Shown: positions 32,326-41,514, numbered from the stretch's first letter. The stretch: DNA of 64,000 nt from Microbacterium keratanolyticum (GCF_016907255.1 NZ_JAFBBQ010000001.1:1550001-1614000), one strand, 5' to 3'. Notes: generated by a model from the sequence alone, not told the origin. A program made the numbers and translations.

Positions 32326-34953
32326 ATGGGGATGATTCATCGCGCCCGAACAGCAGCGATCGCGCTGCTCGGAGTGGCGGCAGTTCTGGGTTCGACGCTC
32401 GCCGTACCCGCCGCACAAGCGGCGGAGGACACCTTCACGATCGTTGTTCTGCCCGATACGCAGGGGTACACCGCGACGACCACGTATGAGCAGACGATGG
32501 GGGCGCAGACCCAGTGGATTGTGGACTCCCGGCAGCAGCTGGGGACGAAGTTCGTGATCCAGGTGGGCGACCTCGTCGAGTCCTGGCCCAACGTCAATCA
32601 CTGGGAGCGCGCGAGCCGCTACATGAAGACGCTTGACGATGCCGGCGTCCCGAACTCGGTCCTGCCCGGCAACCACGATCTCAACATCACGACCGGAGAG
32701 TCGAGCACCTACGACACCTACTTCCCGCCATCGCGGTATGCGAACGCATCCTGGAACAATGCAACCGTGTCCTACGGCGGGTACCTCGGGCAGAACCTGT
32801 ACGGACCCGATGGCATCGACAGGAAGAACAAGGACAACTTCGCCCTGCTCACGGTGGGCTCGACCAAACTGCTCATCCTGAACCTCGAATTCGAGTCGCC
32901 GGCGTACACGCTGACCTGGGCGCAGAAGGTGCTCGACGCGCATCCCGATCGCGAGGTGATCCTCGCGACGCATGGATTCATCAACACCGCCGGTGTGCGC
33001 TCGTCGCATGTGATCCGCACGGATGTCACGCCCATCTCGGCCGTGACGCTCTGGAACGAGTTCGTCTCGCGCAACTGCTCCATCTTCATGGTCGTCAACG
33101 GGCACTGGCACGACGGTGATCTCGGTGAGGCGCGTCGTACGGACGCGAACTCCTGCGGGGAGCCCGTGCACCAGATCCTCTCGGACTACCAGAGCCGAGC
33201 GAACGGCGGTAACGGATGGCTGCGGTACTACACCTTCAATCCGACCGCGGGAACCGTCGACGCGTACACCTACTCACCCACGCTGCGGCAGTACGAGACC
33301 GATGACAGCAGTCGCTTCACCCTCCCGATCGACCTCTCTGGCGCGAAGACGGAGGTGCTGCTGCCCGGTGGTTCGACGTGGAAATGGCGCAACTCCACGC
33401 AGACCTGGCCGATCGGCTGGAACATGCCGGGCTACTCCGATGCATCGTGGGGCACGGGGGCGGCGCCGCTGGGATGGGGAACCGGCGTCGCCACCGTGCT
33501 CGACCTCGCGCCTCCGACGTCGAATCGGGCGAGAGCGATGATCTTCCGCAACACGGTGACGATCGCCGACGTGGATGAGCTGTCGGATGTCACCGTCACG
33601 ACGCGTGCCGACGACGGCGTCGCGGTCTGGGTCAACGGGACCCTGATCGGCACGTCGCATCTGCAGTCCACGAATCCGAACAGCTCGACCTACGCGGATG
33701 CCACGAGGTCGACGAATCTCGCCACCTCCGACCCCGCCGTGTTCACCGTGCCCGATGGCCTTCTGCAGGACGGGGCGAATGTGATCGCCGCGTCGGCGCA
33801 CGTGAACTATCGGGCGACGGCGAACAGCACCTTCGATCTCTCCATGACCGCCCGCCGCACGACGGTGTCCGAGCCGGACGATCCCCCGGGAGCGCCGATC
33901 GTCTCCGCCACCGCGACCTCACCGACGAGTGTCGAGGTCGCCTGGTCGGCAGGGATCGGAGCGCCCGTCGCGAGTGTCGAGGTAGCGCGCACCGGCATGA
34001 CGACGTTGACCGGGACGGGGGCATCCGGAACCGTGACGGATGCGGCGGCTCCGCCGAACACGGCGCTGGAGTACGCGGTGACCGCGATCGGCGTCGACGG
34101 GCAGCGTTCCGCCCCGACCGTGGCGACCGTCACCACACCGCCGGTGGTCGTCGTCGATCCGCCCGCAGCGCCGACTGCGACCGCCACCGCGACGTCGGCA
34201 ACCAGCGTCGACATCGCCTGGGCTGCGGCGGCGGGCAGCCCGATCTCCGGCGTGGAGGTGACGCGTGTCGGGATGACAGCGCTCGCGGGCAGCGGCGAGA
34301 CGGGGACGGTGACGGATGCGGCGGCTCCGCCGAACACGGCGCTGGAATACGCGGTTGCCGCGATCGGCGTCGACGGGCAGCGTTCCGCTCCGACGGTCGT
34401 GACGGTGACGACTCCTCCTGGTGGCGAACCCGTGCCGACGACGCTCGTGGCGGCCACGAACAGCTGGCGCTACCGTTACGCCGCAGGAGCGTGGCCTGCG
34501 GGGTGGACGGGCGTCGGCTTCGACGACTCGACGTGGAGTCAGGGAGCTGCGCCGCTCGGCTTCGGTTCCGGGATCACGACGGTCGTCGATGTGCCGCCGC
34601 CGACGTCTAACCGGCCGATCAGCATGATCTTCCGCACGAGTTTCGACGTCGCCGACCCGAGCAAGCTCTCCGCGCTCGTGCTCACGGCGCGCGCGGATGA
34701 CGGTGTCGTCGTGACGGTCAACGGCGTGGAGGTGGGCAGGCTGCGGATGCCGACCACGGCGGTGTCGGCGGGGACGTACGCGACCGCGGCGCCGAACACC
34801 GCGGCGGCGGCGAGCTCTCCGCTCGTGATCGCGATCCCGTCGTCGGCGCTCGTTCCCGGCAAGAACGTGATCGCAGCATCCACCCATCTGAACTATCGGG
34901 GGACGGCCGGAGTGCAGTTCACCGCGACGCTCGAGGGGATGACGCTGCCCTGA
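32326..34953 (+). CDS. Secreted multi-domain metallophosphoesterase
   Basis: An 875-residue exported protein. A signal peptide ends near residue 33 (VPAAQAAED). A calcineurin-like phosphoesterase domain follows: VLPDTQGYT (Asp44), VGDLVESW, PGNHDLN, LATHGFIN and NGHWHDGD hold the metal ligands. Then come a jelly-roll-like domain (about 344-510, WKWRNSTQTWPIGW), two near-identical fibronectin III domains (about 515-605 and 608-700, 276-bp DNA period) and a second copy of the jelly-roll-like domain (about 703-875). No LPXTG or membrane anchor follows, so it is probably released or bound to the wall. Substrate unknown. ATG 32326 or 32332 are both possible. Confidence 0.85.
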   Translation: MGMIHRARTAAIALLGVAAVLGSTLAVPAAQAAEDTFTIVVLPDTQGYTATTTYEQTMGAQTQWIVDSRQQLGTKFVIQVGDLVESWPNVNHWERASRYMKTLDDAGVPNSVLPGNHDLNITTGESSTYDTYFPPSRYANASWNNATVSYGGYLGQNLYGPDGIDRKNKDNFALLTVGSTKLLILNLEFESPAYTLTWAQKVLDAHPDREVILATHGFINTAGVRSSHVIRTDVTPISAVTLWNEFVSRNCSIFMVVNGHWHDGDLGEARRTDANSCGEPVHQILSDYQSRANGGNGWLRYYTFNPTAGTVDAYTYSPTLRQYETDDSSRFTLPIDLSGAKTEVLLPGGSTWKWRNSTQTWPIGWNMPGYSDASWGTGAAPLGWGTGVATVLDLAPPTSNRARAMIFRNTVTIADVDELSDVTVTTRADDGVAVWVNGTLIGTSHLQSTNPNSSTYADATRSTNLATSDPAVFTVPDGLLQDGANVIAASAHVNYRATANSTFDLSMTARRTTVSEPDDPPGAPIVSATATSPTSVEVAWSAGIGAPVASVEVARTGMTTLTGTGASGTVTDAAAPPNTALEYAVTAIGVDGQRSAPTVATVTTPPVVVVDPPAAPTATATATSATSVDIAWAAAAGSPISGVEVTRVGMTALAGSGETGTVTDAAAPPNTALEYAVAAIGVDGQRSAPTVVTVTTPPGGEPVPTTLVAATNSWRYRYAAGAWPAGWTGVGFDDSTWSQGAAPLGFGSGITTVVDVPPPTSNRPISMIFRTSFDVADPSKLSALVLTARADDGVVVTVNGVEVGRLRMPTTAVSAGTYATAAPNTAAAASSPLVIAIPSSALVPGKNVIAASTHLNYRGTAGVQFTATLEGMTLP
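34033..34420. repeat. Recent tandem duplication of a fibronectin III coding unit
   Basis: The segment starting GTGACGGATGCGGCGG at 34033 recurs at 34309, a period of 276 bases (92 residues). Most third codon positions are also shared over about 100 bases, which points to recent duplication. Confidence 0.85.
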
Positions 34954-34964
34954 GCTGACCGAAC

Positions 34965-35576
34965 TCAGACGCCGCGCGCGGCGGCGAGGAAGGCTCGGAT
35001 CAGGGACACATCCTTCTGCCCGCGCGTGCTCTCGACGCCGCTCGAGACATCGACTCCTGCGGGGGAAACCGCGGCGATGAGCTCGGCGACATTCTCGGGA
35101 GTCAAGCCTCCGGCGAGCAGCCAGTCGCCCTGTGGCGGATGCGCGTCGAGGGCCGCCGGGTTGAACGGCTCGCCGGCCCCGGGGATCGGAGCGTCGATGA
35201 GCAGGCGGTGCGCGAGGAGGCCCTCGGGTGCGGTCCGCGCCTCGTGGGCGTACTCGTCGATCGACAAGGCGCGGATCGTGCCGAAGCCCTCCGCCCGCAG
35301 GCGATCGAAGTCGTCGAGCGGCTCGCCCCCGTGCAGCTGCACGGTGTTGACCCCGGCCAGGTGGGCGGTCGCGAGAACCTCCTCGATGGGCTGCCGACGG
35401 AAGACGCCGACGGTCTGGATGCCGTCCGGTACCGACTGCACGAGCTGGCGGACGGTCGCAGCATCCACGGTCCGCGGGCTGCCCGGTGCGAACACGAAGC
35501 CGACGGCATCCGCTCCGGACTGCACCGCAGCATCCACCGTGAGCGGCTCACGCAAACCGCAGATCTTCACGAACAT
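34965..35576 (-). CDS. trpF: Phosphoribosylanthranilate isomerase
   Basis: A 203-residue TrpF: VKICGLREPLTVDAAVQSGADAVGFVFAPGSPR contains the catalytic Cys and phosphate loop, and VQLHGGE, WLLAGGLTPENV and GVDVSSGVESTRGQKD complete the barrel. It isomerises N-(5-phosphoribosyl)anthranilate in tryptophan synthesis. It stands apart from other trp genes in this window, unlike the common trp operon. The sequence CAGTCT ends 7 bases before the ATG and may be a weak -10. Confidence 0.93.
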   Translation of the reverse strand: MFVKICGLREPLTVDAAVQSGADAVGFVFAPGSPRTVDAATVRQLVQSVPDGIQTVGVFRRQPIEEVLATAHLAGVNTVQLHGGEPLDDFDRLRAEGFGTIRALSIDEYAHEARTAPEGLLAHRLLIDAPIPGAGEPFNPAALDAHPPQGDWLLAGGLTPENVAELIAAVSPAGVDVSSGVESTRGQKDVSLIRAFLAAARGV

Positions 35577-35598
35577 GCGATCAAGACTGCCATGGCCG

Positions 35599-36126
35599 TC
35601 AGTGCACGAAGGCCTTCAGGGCGATGAAGACGATGCCGAAGGATGCTGTCATCAACGCGCCCAGCAGACGAACGGGCATGCTGCTGCCGCGGCGCAGGAA
35701 GGCGATGTAGCCGAGGAACGCCAGGATGATCGTTCCCGACCAGAGGGCGAGCTCGTTCGCGAGGTTGTCCGGGATGATGCGTGTTGTGCCCGCCAGAAGA
35801 ATGAGTGCGGGGATGCTCGCCGACGTCAGCATCCCGAAGGAGTGACGCAGCGAATGGCGCAGCGCGGCGCGCACGCCGATGTGTTCCCCTGCCGCGTCAT
35901 CGCCCATGTGGGCAACGGCACCCGCATAGACGTGCGCCGCCCAGAAGACGAAAACCGTGACAGCGACCGTGACCAGGACCAGAACCGATGTCTCCCCGTG
36001 TGCCGACGACACCGCGATCAGACCACTCACGAGGATCGTGCCGTAGACGGCCGCCTCGGTGCCGAAGCCCGGGCGAAGAAACCGGTGCGCCGCCAGCGCG
36101 GCGTGATCGTGCGGAGGGATCGTCAT
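35599..36126 (-). CDS. Small integral membrane protein, unknown family
   Basis: A 175-residue protein with four to five hydrophobic helices, including VYGTILVSGLIAVSS, VLVLVTVAVTVFVFWAAHVYAG and LALWSGTIILAFLGYIAFL. No recognised motif; a His-rich first segment (PPHDHAALAAHRF) is cytoplasmic. The ATG at 36126 follows a TAGGCT hexamer (36134-36139, minus strand) by 7 bases. It lies 22 bases upstream of trpF on the same strand but appears unrelated to it. Confidence 0.65.
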   Translation of the reverse strand: MTIPPHDHAALAAHRFLRPGFGTEAAVYGTILVSGLIAVSSAHGETSVLVLVTVAVTVFVFWAAHVYAGAVAHMGDDAAGEHIGVRAALRHSLRHSFGMLTSASIPALILLAGTTRIIPDNLANELALWSGTIILAFLGYIAFLRRGSSMPVRLLGALMTASFGIVFIALKAFVH

Positions 36127-36244
36127 GCCGCCGAGCCTATTGCGGATGGCGAAAGAGAGAGCTGCGAATCTCGCACTCCGCGCACACGGGGGCAATACGC
36201 GCATCGCGAGGCTGCCTGACTTCTTACGGCACCGGGAGCGCCCC

Positions 36245-36250
36245 TAAGGT
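36245..36250 (+). promoter_or_regulatory. -10 hexamer TAAGGT
   Basis: Ends 6 bases before the GTG at 36257 (leaderless arrangement). Confidence 0.5.
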
Positions 36251-36256
36251 GAGCGA

Positions 36257-36697
36257 GTGCATGACTTCTCTCGCCGCGGTGCGCTCAAAGCCGCCGCCTG
36301 GTCTGTTCCTGTCGTCGCTGTCGCCGCGACCACTCCGCTTGCGGCCGCCAGCGTGCCGCTGCCACCCTTCACGGCGACGATCACCGGCATCACCTACACG
36401 GGCAACTTCGATCGCTACCGCCTGTCGATCGCGTACACCAACGTCCCTGCGGACAAGCAGCTGACCGGGCGACTGTCGTGGTCATCCGCACAGGGATCGA
36501 CCATCGGATCGTCCCTTTTCTTCGTGGACGCCGCGGGCACCAGCATCATTCTCACGGGCTTCCCCACAGGGGAGCTGATCACGTTCACCGCGCGGATCAA
36601 CGGTGCAGACCCCGATCCGATGTTCGTCACGTACGACTACACGTTCGGCAGCGCCAGGAGCAGCACCATGGAGCGACGCCAGCGCGCCCTCTCGTGA
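36257..36697 (+). CDS. Tat-exported small protein
   Basis: A 146-residue protein with a twin-arginine signal: DFSRRGALKAAAWSVPVVAVAATTPLAAAS (S-R-R-x-x-x-K pattern, cleavage after about residue 30). The mature 115 residues look like one small beta domain with no cysteine or known motif. Tat export suggests folding before secretion. GTG at 36257 is used; the protein is monocistronic and followed by a terminator. Confidence 0.68.
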   Translation: MHDFSRRGALKAAAWSVPVVAVAATTPLAAASVPLPPFTATITGITYTGNFDRYRLSIAYTNVPADKQLTGRLSWSSAQGSTIGSSLFFVDAAGTSIILTGFPTGELITFTARINGADPDPMFVTYDYTFGSARSSTMERRQRALS

Positions 36698-36703
36698 AAA
36701 GCG

Positions 36704-36744
36704 AGAAGCCCCACCCGCTTCGATGAGCGGTGGGGCTTCTTCTT
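36704..36744 (+). terminator. Rho-independent terminator
   Basis: GAAGCCCCACCCGCT pairs with the AGCGGTGGGGCTTC region with one bulged base, then TTCTTT follows. It ends the Tat-protein transcript and lies 14 bases before the tRNA gene's 3' end. Confidence 0.85.
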
Positions 36745-36757
36745 TGGCTCAGGCCAG

Positions 36758-36831
36758 TGGAGGGACTGACGGGAATCGAACCCGCGCTATCTGCTTGGGA
36801 AGCAGAAGTTCTGCCATTGAACTACAGTCCC
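36758..36831 (-). tRNA. tRNA-Gly (CCC)
   Basis: On the minus strand a 74-base tRNA folds cleanly. The acceptor is GGGACTG/CAGTCCC, the D arm is GTTC/GAAC, the anticodon arm TCTGC-TTCCCAA-GCAGA gives anticodon CCC, the T arm is GCGGG-TTCGATT-CCCGT, and the discriminator T and CCA are encoded (36761-36758). CCC reads GGG glycine codons. The rest of the 36832-37018 gap holds nothing I can name except the downstream promoter. Confidence 0.95.
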
Positions 36832-37018
36832 GCAGCCGGTTGGCGTCTGGCCAGCATAACAAACCTCGCGGCGGAGCCCCATGGTCGCATTCAGTCGGCG
36901 GGACTGGCCGCGTTCTCCCGGAGATAGCCCGCCGGCCCACGGCATCCGCCTCAGAACTCATCCCCAGGTATGGCGCCATGGGTACTGGAGGATGATGTGC
37001 CGCCTGTGCCTCCGGAAA

Positions 37019-37024
37019 TAGCGT
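37019..37024 (+). promoter_or_regulatory. -10 hexamer TAGCGT for the ABC operon
   Basis: Ends 7 bases before the ATG at 37032 (leaderless arrangement). Confidence 0.5.
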
Positions 37025-37031
37025 CGAAGGC

Positions 37032-37955
37032 ATGATCACAGCAGAAGGCCTCACGAAGAGGTTCGGGGACAAGACGGCGGTCGACGACGTGTCGTTCACG
37101 GTGCGTCCGGGCACGGTGACTGGCTTCCTCGGGCCGAACGGCGCAGGCAAGTCGACCACGATGCGGATGATCGTGGGGCTCGATCGTCCGACATCCGGAC
37201 ACACGACCGTCAACGGCACCGCGTACCGCAGCCTTCGCGCACCCCTCACCGAGGTGGGTGTGCTGCTCGACGCGAAGGCCGTGCACACGGGGCGCACGGC
37301 GCGCAATCACCTGCGGGCGATGGCAGCGACGCACGGCATCCCTGACTCCCGGGTCGATGAGGTCATCGACCTCGCCGGCATCACGTCCGTGGCACGCAAG
37401 CGTGCGGGCAAGTTCTCGCTCGGCATGGGGCAGCGACTCGGCATCGCGTCGGCGCTGCTCGGCGACCCGCACACACTCATCCTCGACGAGCCGGTCAACG
37501 GCCTCGACCCGGAGGGTGTCCGCTGGGTGCGTCAGTTCGTCCGGCACGCCGCATCCGAGGGGCGCACGGTCCTTCTGTCCAGCCACCTGATGAGCGAGAT
37601 GGCCCAGACCGCCGATCACGTGATCGTGATGGGGCGGGGGAAGGTGCTTGCGGATGCTCCGCTGCAGGAGCTTGTTCGCGCGTGGACCAGCACCACGGTG
37701 CGGGTGCGCAGCCCTCGTCTCGCCGAGCTGGCGGCAGTGCTCGCGGGCCCCGCCGTCGAACTGTTCACGGCCAGCCCCGAGACGATCGACGTCACCGGCC
37801 TTTCCGCCGAGCGCATCGGCGACCTCGCCGCCGAGCACGGCATTCCTCTGCACGAGCTCACCCCGACCGTGGGCTCTCTGGAAGAGGCCTATCTCGCTCT
37901 CACCAACGATGCCGTCGAGTACCGTGCGGCGCGCAGTGCCCTGGAGGCATCATGA
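37032..37955 (+). CDS. ABC-2 type exporter ATPase
   Basis: A 307-residue ATPase of the DrrA/BcrA type: Walker A GPNGAGKSTTMRM, signature FSLGMGQRLGIASALL, Walker B LILDEPVNGLDPEGV and switch HLMSEM. The C-terminal 90 residues form an accessory domain. It drives an efflux pump, probably for a peptide antibiotic or lipid, with the permease encoded next (ATGA overlap). The histidine kinase and response regulator that follow after the permease often control such exporters. Confidence 0.88.
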   Translation: MITAEGLTKRFGDKTAVDDVSFTVRPGTVTGFLGPNGAGKSTTMRMIVGLDRPTSGHTTVNGTAYRSLRAPLTEVGVLLDAKAVHTGRTARNHLRAMAATHGIPDSRVDEVIDLAGITSVARKRAGKFSLGMGQRLGIASALLGDPHTLILDEPVNGLDPEGVRWVRQFVRHAASEGRTVLLSSHLMSEMAQTADHVIVMGRGKVLADAPLQELVRAWTSTTVRVRSPRLAELAAVLAGPAVELFTASPETIDVTGLSAERIGDLAAEHGIPLHELTPTVGSLEEAYLALTNDAVEYRAARSALEAS

Positions 37956-38770
37956 CCACGACCGTCGCACCCCCTGTTCCGGCCGTGCCGCGCACGGCGT
38001 CGCCGTACCGGCACTCCTTCTCGCGCTCGCTGCGCAGCGAATGGATCAAGCTCGCCACCCTGCGCTCGACCTGGTGGTCCATCGCCCTTGTCGCCTTCGC
38101 GACCGTCGGCATCGCGATGCTGTCGGCGCAGCTGATGGCAGGTCAGGGCTACCCGCCGGCGCAGTACGTCGTGGGAGCGCTGCAGCTGACGATGCTGCTC
38201 GCGGGCATTCTCGGCACGATCGCGGTCACGGGCGAATACTCGACCGGCATGATCCGCTCGACGCTCACCGCCGACCCGAAGCGGGGTTCGGTGCTCGCGG
38301 CGAAGATGACCATGGTCGCCGCACTCCTCTTCGTCTCGTCGCTGGTGATCTTCCTGCTCGCCGCAGTGGCGATCTCCCCGCTGCTGCAGGGGCAGGGCGA
38401 ATCGTTCCCGTGGACCGAGCCCGGGGAGTGGATGCCGCAGATCCTCACCGCCTCGGCCGCGATGGCCGTCTTCGCGCTGCTCGGCGCCAGCTTCGGTTTC
38501 GTGATCCGTTCGGGCGCGGGCGCCATCGCCGCAACAGTCGGTCTGCTGTTCGTGCTGCCGGTCGTGCTCGGGATCTTCTCGACGCCCGACCATCAGTGGG
38601 AATGGCTGCGGGTCATCGCCAACCACCTGCCGTCCATGGCGGCCACGAGCGCCATTTCGCCGACGGACGGCTTCGGTCTCTCGCAGGTCGAGGGCTACGT
38701 CACGCTCGGTGCCTGGGCGGTCGCCGGGATCGCCGCAGGTTGGATCTCCCTGCGGTCTCGTGACGCCTGA
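37952..38770 (+). CDS. ABC-2 type exporter permease
   Basis: A 272-residue membrane protein with six helices. Blocks SEWIKLATLRSTWWSIALVAFATVG and ITAVTGEYSTGMIRSTLTADPKR-like sequence (IAVTGEYSTGMIRSTLTADPKRG) are typical of the ABC2_membrane family. It forms the channel with the preceding ATPase. The start ATG overlaps that gene's stop by four bases. Confidence 0.87.
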   Translation: MTTTVAPPVPAVPRTASPYRHSFSRSLRSEWIKLATLRSTWWSIALVAFATVGIAMLSAQLMAGQGYPPAQYVVGALQLTMLLAGILGTIAVTGEYSTGMIRSTLTADPKRGSVLAAKMTMVAALLFVSSLVIFLLAAVAISPLLQGQGESFPWTEPGEWMPQILTASAAMAVFALLGASFGFVIRSGAGAIAATVGLLFVLPVVLGIFSTPDHQWEWLRVIANHLPSMAATSAISPTDGFGLSQVEGYVTLGAWAVAGIAAGWISLRSRDA

Positions 38771-38789
38771 CACCCGACGCGTCGCCGCG

Positions 38790-38795
38790 TAGAGT
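38790..38795 (+). promoter_or_regulatory. -10 hexamer TAGAGT for the histidine kinase
   Basis: Ends 7 bases before the ATG at 38803 (leaderless arrangement). Confidence 0.5.
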
Positions 38796-38802
38796 CAAGG
38801 CG

Positions 38803-40035
38803 ATGTCGACGGATTCCTCTCGCAGCTCCTCGTCCACCATGGACGAGGAGCTGCGTTTGCCGCGTCCGCCCGGGGTCGTCCGGCGGTTCTGGGCGAAGCA
38901 TCCGCTGCTCGCCGACATCCTGATCGCCATTGTGTGCCTGCCGCTCTCCGTCGCGCCGACCACGTTCCTCGCGGAGCGGCCGTTGCCCGCACCGGCGGCG
39001 ATTGCGGCGAGCATCCTGATCCTGGGCGCGTGCGTGCTGCTGGTGTGGCGGCGCCGCTACCCGCTCGTGGTTTTTGCCGTCGCCTATGCAGTGTCGACGT
39101 TCTATCTGCTGCTGCTCACCCCTTCTGGGACGCCCCTGCTGCTCGTGGCCAGCTACTCCCTTGCCGTGTACCGGTCGGTTCGGGCCGCCTGGATCGGGCT
39201 CGCCGTCGGTGTGGGTGTGCTTCTGGTGATCTCCTTCGCGCTGTTCGCGGGTGGGGCGATCAGCCTGCAGGTCACGATGAACGTGGTTCTCGGAGAGTTT
39301 GCGACCGGGTTGATCGGCACGCTCATCGGCGCGAACGTGCGCGGTCGCCGACGCTACCTGGCTGCGGTCATCGATCGGTCGAAGCAGCTGTTCGTGGAGC
39401 GGGATCAGCATGCGCAGCTCGCCGCATCGGCGGAGCGCGATCGCATCGCCCGCGAGATGCACGACATCCTCTCGCACTCTCTGACCGTGGTCGTCGCCCT
39501 CTCGGAAGGGGCTGCGGCGACGAACGATGCCGAGCGGGCGCGCAGCGCCTCGCGGGCTGCTGCCGACACGGCGCGGAGCGCGCTCACCGAGATGCGCTCC
39601 ATGCTCGGGGTGCTGCGCGATGGAGACACGGATGCTCCGCTCGCGCCGACCGCCCCCGTCTGCCCGAGCGACACCGTGGCGGCCGCCCAACGCGCCGGCT
39701 TCGCCGCGACCCTCACCACCACAGGCGAGAGCGACCTCCCGCCCGCGCATGCGCTCGCCGTCGGGCGCATCGTGCAGGAGGGCGTCACCAATGCGATGCG
39801 TCACGCCCCGCGCGCGACCCGCATCGACGTGCGCATCGACTACACCGACGAGCACGCCCGCATCGAGATCAGCAACGACGGCGCTCACGCTCCGCAGGGC
39901 CTCGCCGGTTTCGGCCTGCGCGGACTCGCCGAGCGCACGACGCTTCTGGGCGGCACGTTCCGCTCCGAGCCGGCGGGCGCGGGCCGGTGGATGCTGCGCG
40001 CTGACCTGCCCCGACCATCAGGAGCCTCCACATGA
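38803..40035 (+). CDS. Sensor histidine kinase (HisKA_3 type)
   Basis: A 410-residue kinase. Residues about 45-175 hold five or six membrane helices. The dimerisation block has the phospho-acceptor His220 in RIAREMHDILSHSLTVVV, and the ATPase domain shows GRIVQEGVTNAMRHAP (N box) and GFGLRGLAERTTLLGG (G box). It senses an envelope signal through its membrane domain and phosphorylates the regulator encoded next. Location beside an ABC exporter suggests cell-wall or antibiotic stress. Confidence 0.9.
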   Translation: MSTDSSRSSSSTMDEELRLPRPPGVVRRFWAKHPLLADILIAIVCLPLSVAPTTFLAERPLPAPAAIAASILILGACVLLVWRRRYPLVVFAVAYAVSTFYLLLLTPSGTPLLLVASYSLAVYRSVRAAWIGLAVGVGVLLVISFALFAGGAISLQVTMNVVLGEFATGLIGTLIGANVRGRRRYLAAVIDRSKQLFVERDQHAQLAASAERDRIAREMHDILSHSLTVVVALSEGAAATNDAERARSASRAAADTARSALTEMRSMLGVLRDGDTDAPLAPTAPVCPSDTVAAAQRAGFAATLTTTGESDLPPAHALAVGRIVQEGVTNAMRHAPRATRIDVRIDYTDEHARIEISNDGAHAPQGLAGFGLRGLAERTTLLGGTFRSEPAGAGRWMLRADLPRPSGAST

Positions 40036-40715
40036 CCGACCCGATCCGCGTGCTGCTCGTCGATGATCAGCCCCTCATCCGCGTCGGCTTCCGCCTGGTG
40101 CTCGATGCGGAACCCGATCTGCTCGTCGTCGGTGAGGCGAGCGACGGCGCTGCAGCGATCGCGAACGTGGCGGAGCATCAGCCCGACGTCGTCGTGATGG
40201 ACGTGCGGATGCCGGGCGTCGACGGCATTGCCGCGACCGAGGCGATCGTGCAGCAGCATCCGCAGGTCCGCGTGCTGGTGCTGACCACGTTCGACCTCGA
40301 CGAATACGCCTTCGGGGCAATTGCCGCGGGAGCCAGCGGATTCCTCCTGAAAGACGCCCAGCGGCACGAGCTGGTCGAGGCCGTGCGCGCCGTGCACCGG
40401 GGCGACAGCGTGCTCGCGCCTCGGGTGACGCGCAGCATCCTGAACCGCCTGGCCCCGCAGCTGCAGGTTCCCGTCGACATCGACGATCCGACAGGCGAGC
40501 TCACCGACCGAGAACGCGACGTGTTCCTCGCGATGGGGCAGGGGCTCACGAACGCGGAGATCGCGAAGCACCTGTTCGTCAGCGAGTCGACGGTGAAGAC
40601 GCACATCGGTCGCGTGCTGATGAAAATCGGCGCGCGAGACCGCATCCATGCCGTGATCCTCGCCCACAGGCTGGGGCTCATCGACGCGCAGCATCCGCTG
40701 CCGCCGCTCGCGTGA
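40032..40715 (+). CDS. NarL/LuxR-type response regulator
   Basis: A 227-residue regulator. The receiver has the phosphorylated Asp57 in VVVMDVRMPGVDG, acidic pair DDQ at 11-13 and Lys in GFLLKDAQR. The C-terminal LuxR helix-turn-helix is LTDRERDVFLAMGQGLTNAEIAKHLFVSESTVKTHIGRVLMKIGARDR. ATGA overlap with the kinase makes them a cognate pair. Confidence 0.93.
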   Translation: MTDPIRVLLVDDQPLIRVGFRLVLDAEPDLLVVGEASDGAAAIANVAEHQPDVVVMDVRMPGVDGIAATEAIVQQHPQVRVLVLTTFDLDEYAFGAIAAGASGFLLKDAQRHELVEAVRAVHRGDSVLAPRVTRSILNRLAPQLQVPVDIDDPTGELTDRERDVFLAMGQGLTNAEIAKHLFVSESTVKTHIGRVLMKIGARDRIHAVILAHRLGLIDAQHPLPPLA

Positions 40716-40725
40716 GGCGCTGCCT

Positions 40726-40731
40726 TATGGT
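40726..40731 (+). promoter_or_regulatory. -10 hexamer TATGGT
   Basis: Ends 6 bases before the ATG at 40738 (leaderless arrangement). Confidence 0.55.
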
Positions 40732-40737
40732 CGAGAC

Positions 40738-41505
40738 ATGGCAGAGATGCGGGTCGGATTTCTCGGCGACGGGCACATCAGCGGGGTGCTGCGCGACGCC
40801 GTCGAGCAGACGCGACCCCACCTCGTCGTCGGAACCTTCGGTCGCGACGCTCTGATCCCCGACGGCCTCGACGTCGTCGTGGAGGCCGCGACGCAGCAAG
40901 CGGTGCGTGAGCGCGTGCCCGGCCTGCTTGCCGGGGGAGTCGACGTGATCCTGCTGTCGGTCGGCGCGATGGCGGATGCCACGCTGCGCACGACGCTGCT
41001 CGCCGGTCCGGGACAGCTCATCGCCTGCACGGGTGCGATCGGCGGACTCGACCAGGTGCGAGCGCTGCGCGCCGCCGGTCCGCTGCGGGAGGTGTCTCTG
41101 GAGAGCCGCAAGCTGCCCGCAACGCTCGTGCAGCCGTGGATGGCGGACGAGTTGCAGGAACGGCTGCGGCGCGGCACGGAGGAGATCGTGCTCGCCGAGG
41201 GGCTCGCTGCGGATGTGGCGCGGCAGTTCCCGACGAGCGCCAACGTCGCCGCCTCCCTCGCGCTCGCCGCGGATGCCTGGGACACCGCGACCGCTCGCGT
41301 CATCGCCGACCCCACGGCGACACACACCCGGCATGAGGTCTTCGCAGCCGGTGATCTGGGCGAGGTGCGCGCCGTCGTCGTGAACGCTCCGTCGCCGGAT
41401 CGTCCGCGCTCGAGCGCCATCGTCGCCTGGGCCGCCCTGCGGGCGCTCGACGACTACGCCCGCATGCGCAGTTTTGCCGCACCAGGGGGAGTGGTGTTCC
41501 TCTAG
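40738..41505 (+). CDS. L-aspartate dehydrogenase-like (DUF108)
   Basis: A 255-residue NAD(P) enzyme. The nucleotide fold starts MRVGFLGDGHISGVLRD; the DUF108 half contains LESRKLPATLVQ, GLAADVARQFPTSANVAASLALA and VVVNAPSPDRPRSSAIVAW. Relatives oxidise aspartate to iminoaspartate for NAD synthesis, but quinolinate synthase and nadC are not nearby, so another amino acid is possible. ATG 40738 follows TATGGT by 6 bases. The palindromic element copy C lies 9 bases past its stop. Confidence 0.82.
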   Translation: MAEMRVGFLGDGHISGVLRDAVEQTRPHLVVGTFGRDALIPDGLDVVVEAATQQAVRERVPGLLAGGVDVILLSVGAMADATLRTTLLAGPGQLIACTGAIGGLDQVRALRAAGPLREVSLESRKLPATLVQPWMADELQERLRRGTEEIVLAEGLAADVARQFPTSANVAASLALAADAWDTATARVIADPTATHTRHEVFAAGDLGEVRAVVVNAPSPDRPRSSAIVAWAALRALDDYARMRSFAAPGGVVFL

Positions 41506-41514
41506 GGCCGCGTT

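Noticed and set aside
36730..36927. Open frame containing GIEPALSAWEAEVLPLNYS
   Set aside because: This is the usual false translation across the antisense of a tRNA-Gly gene; the tRNA explains the sequence fully.
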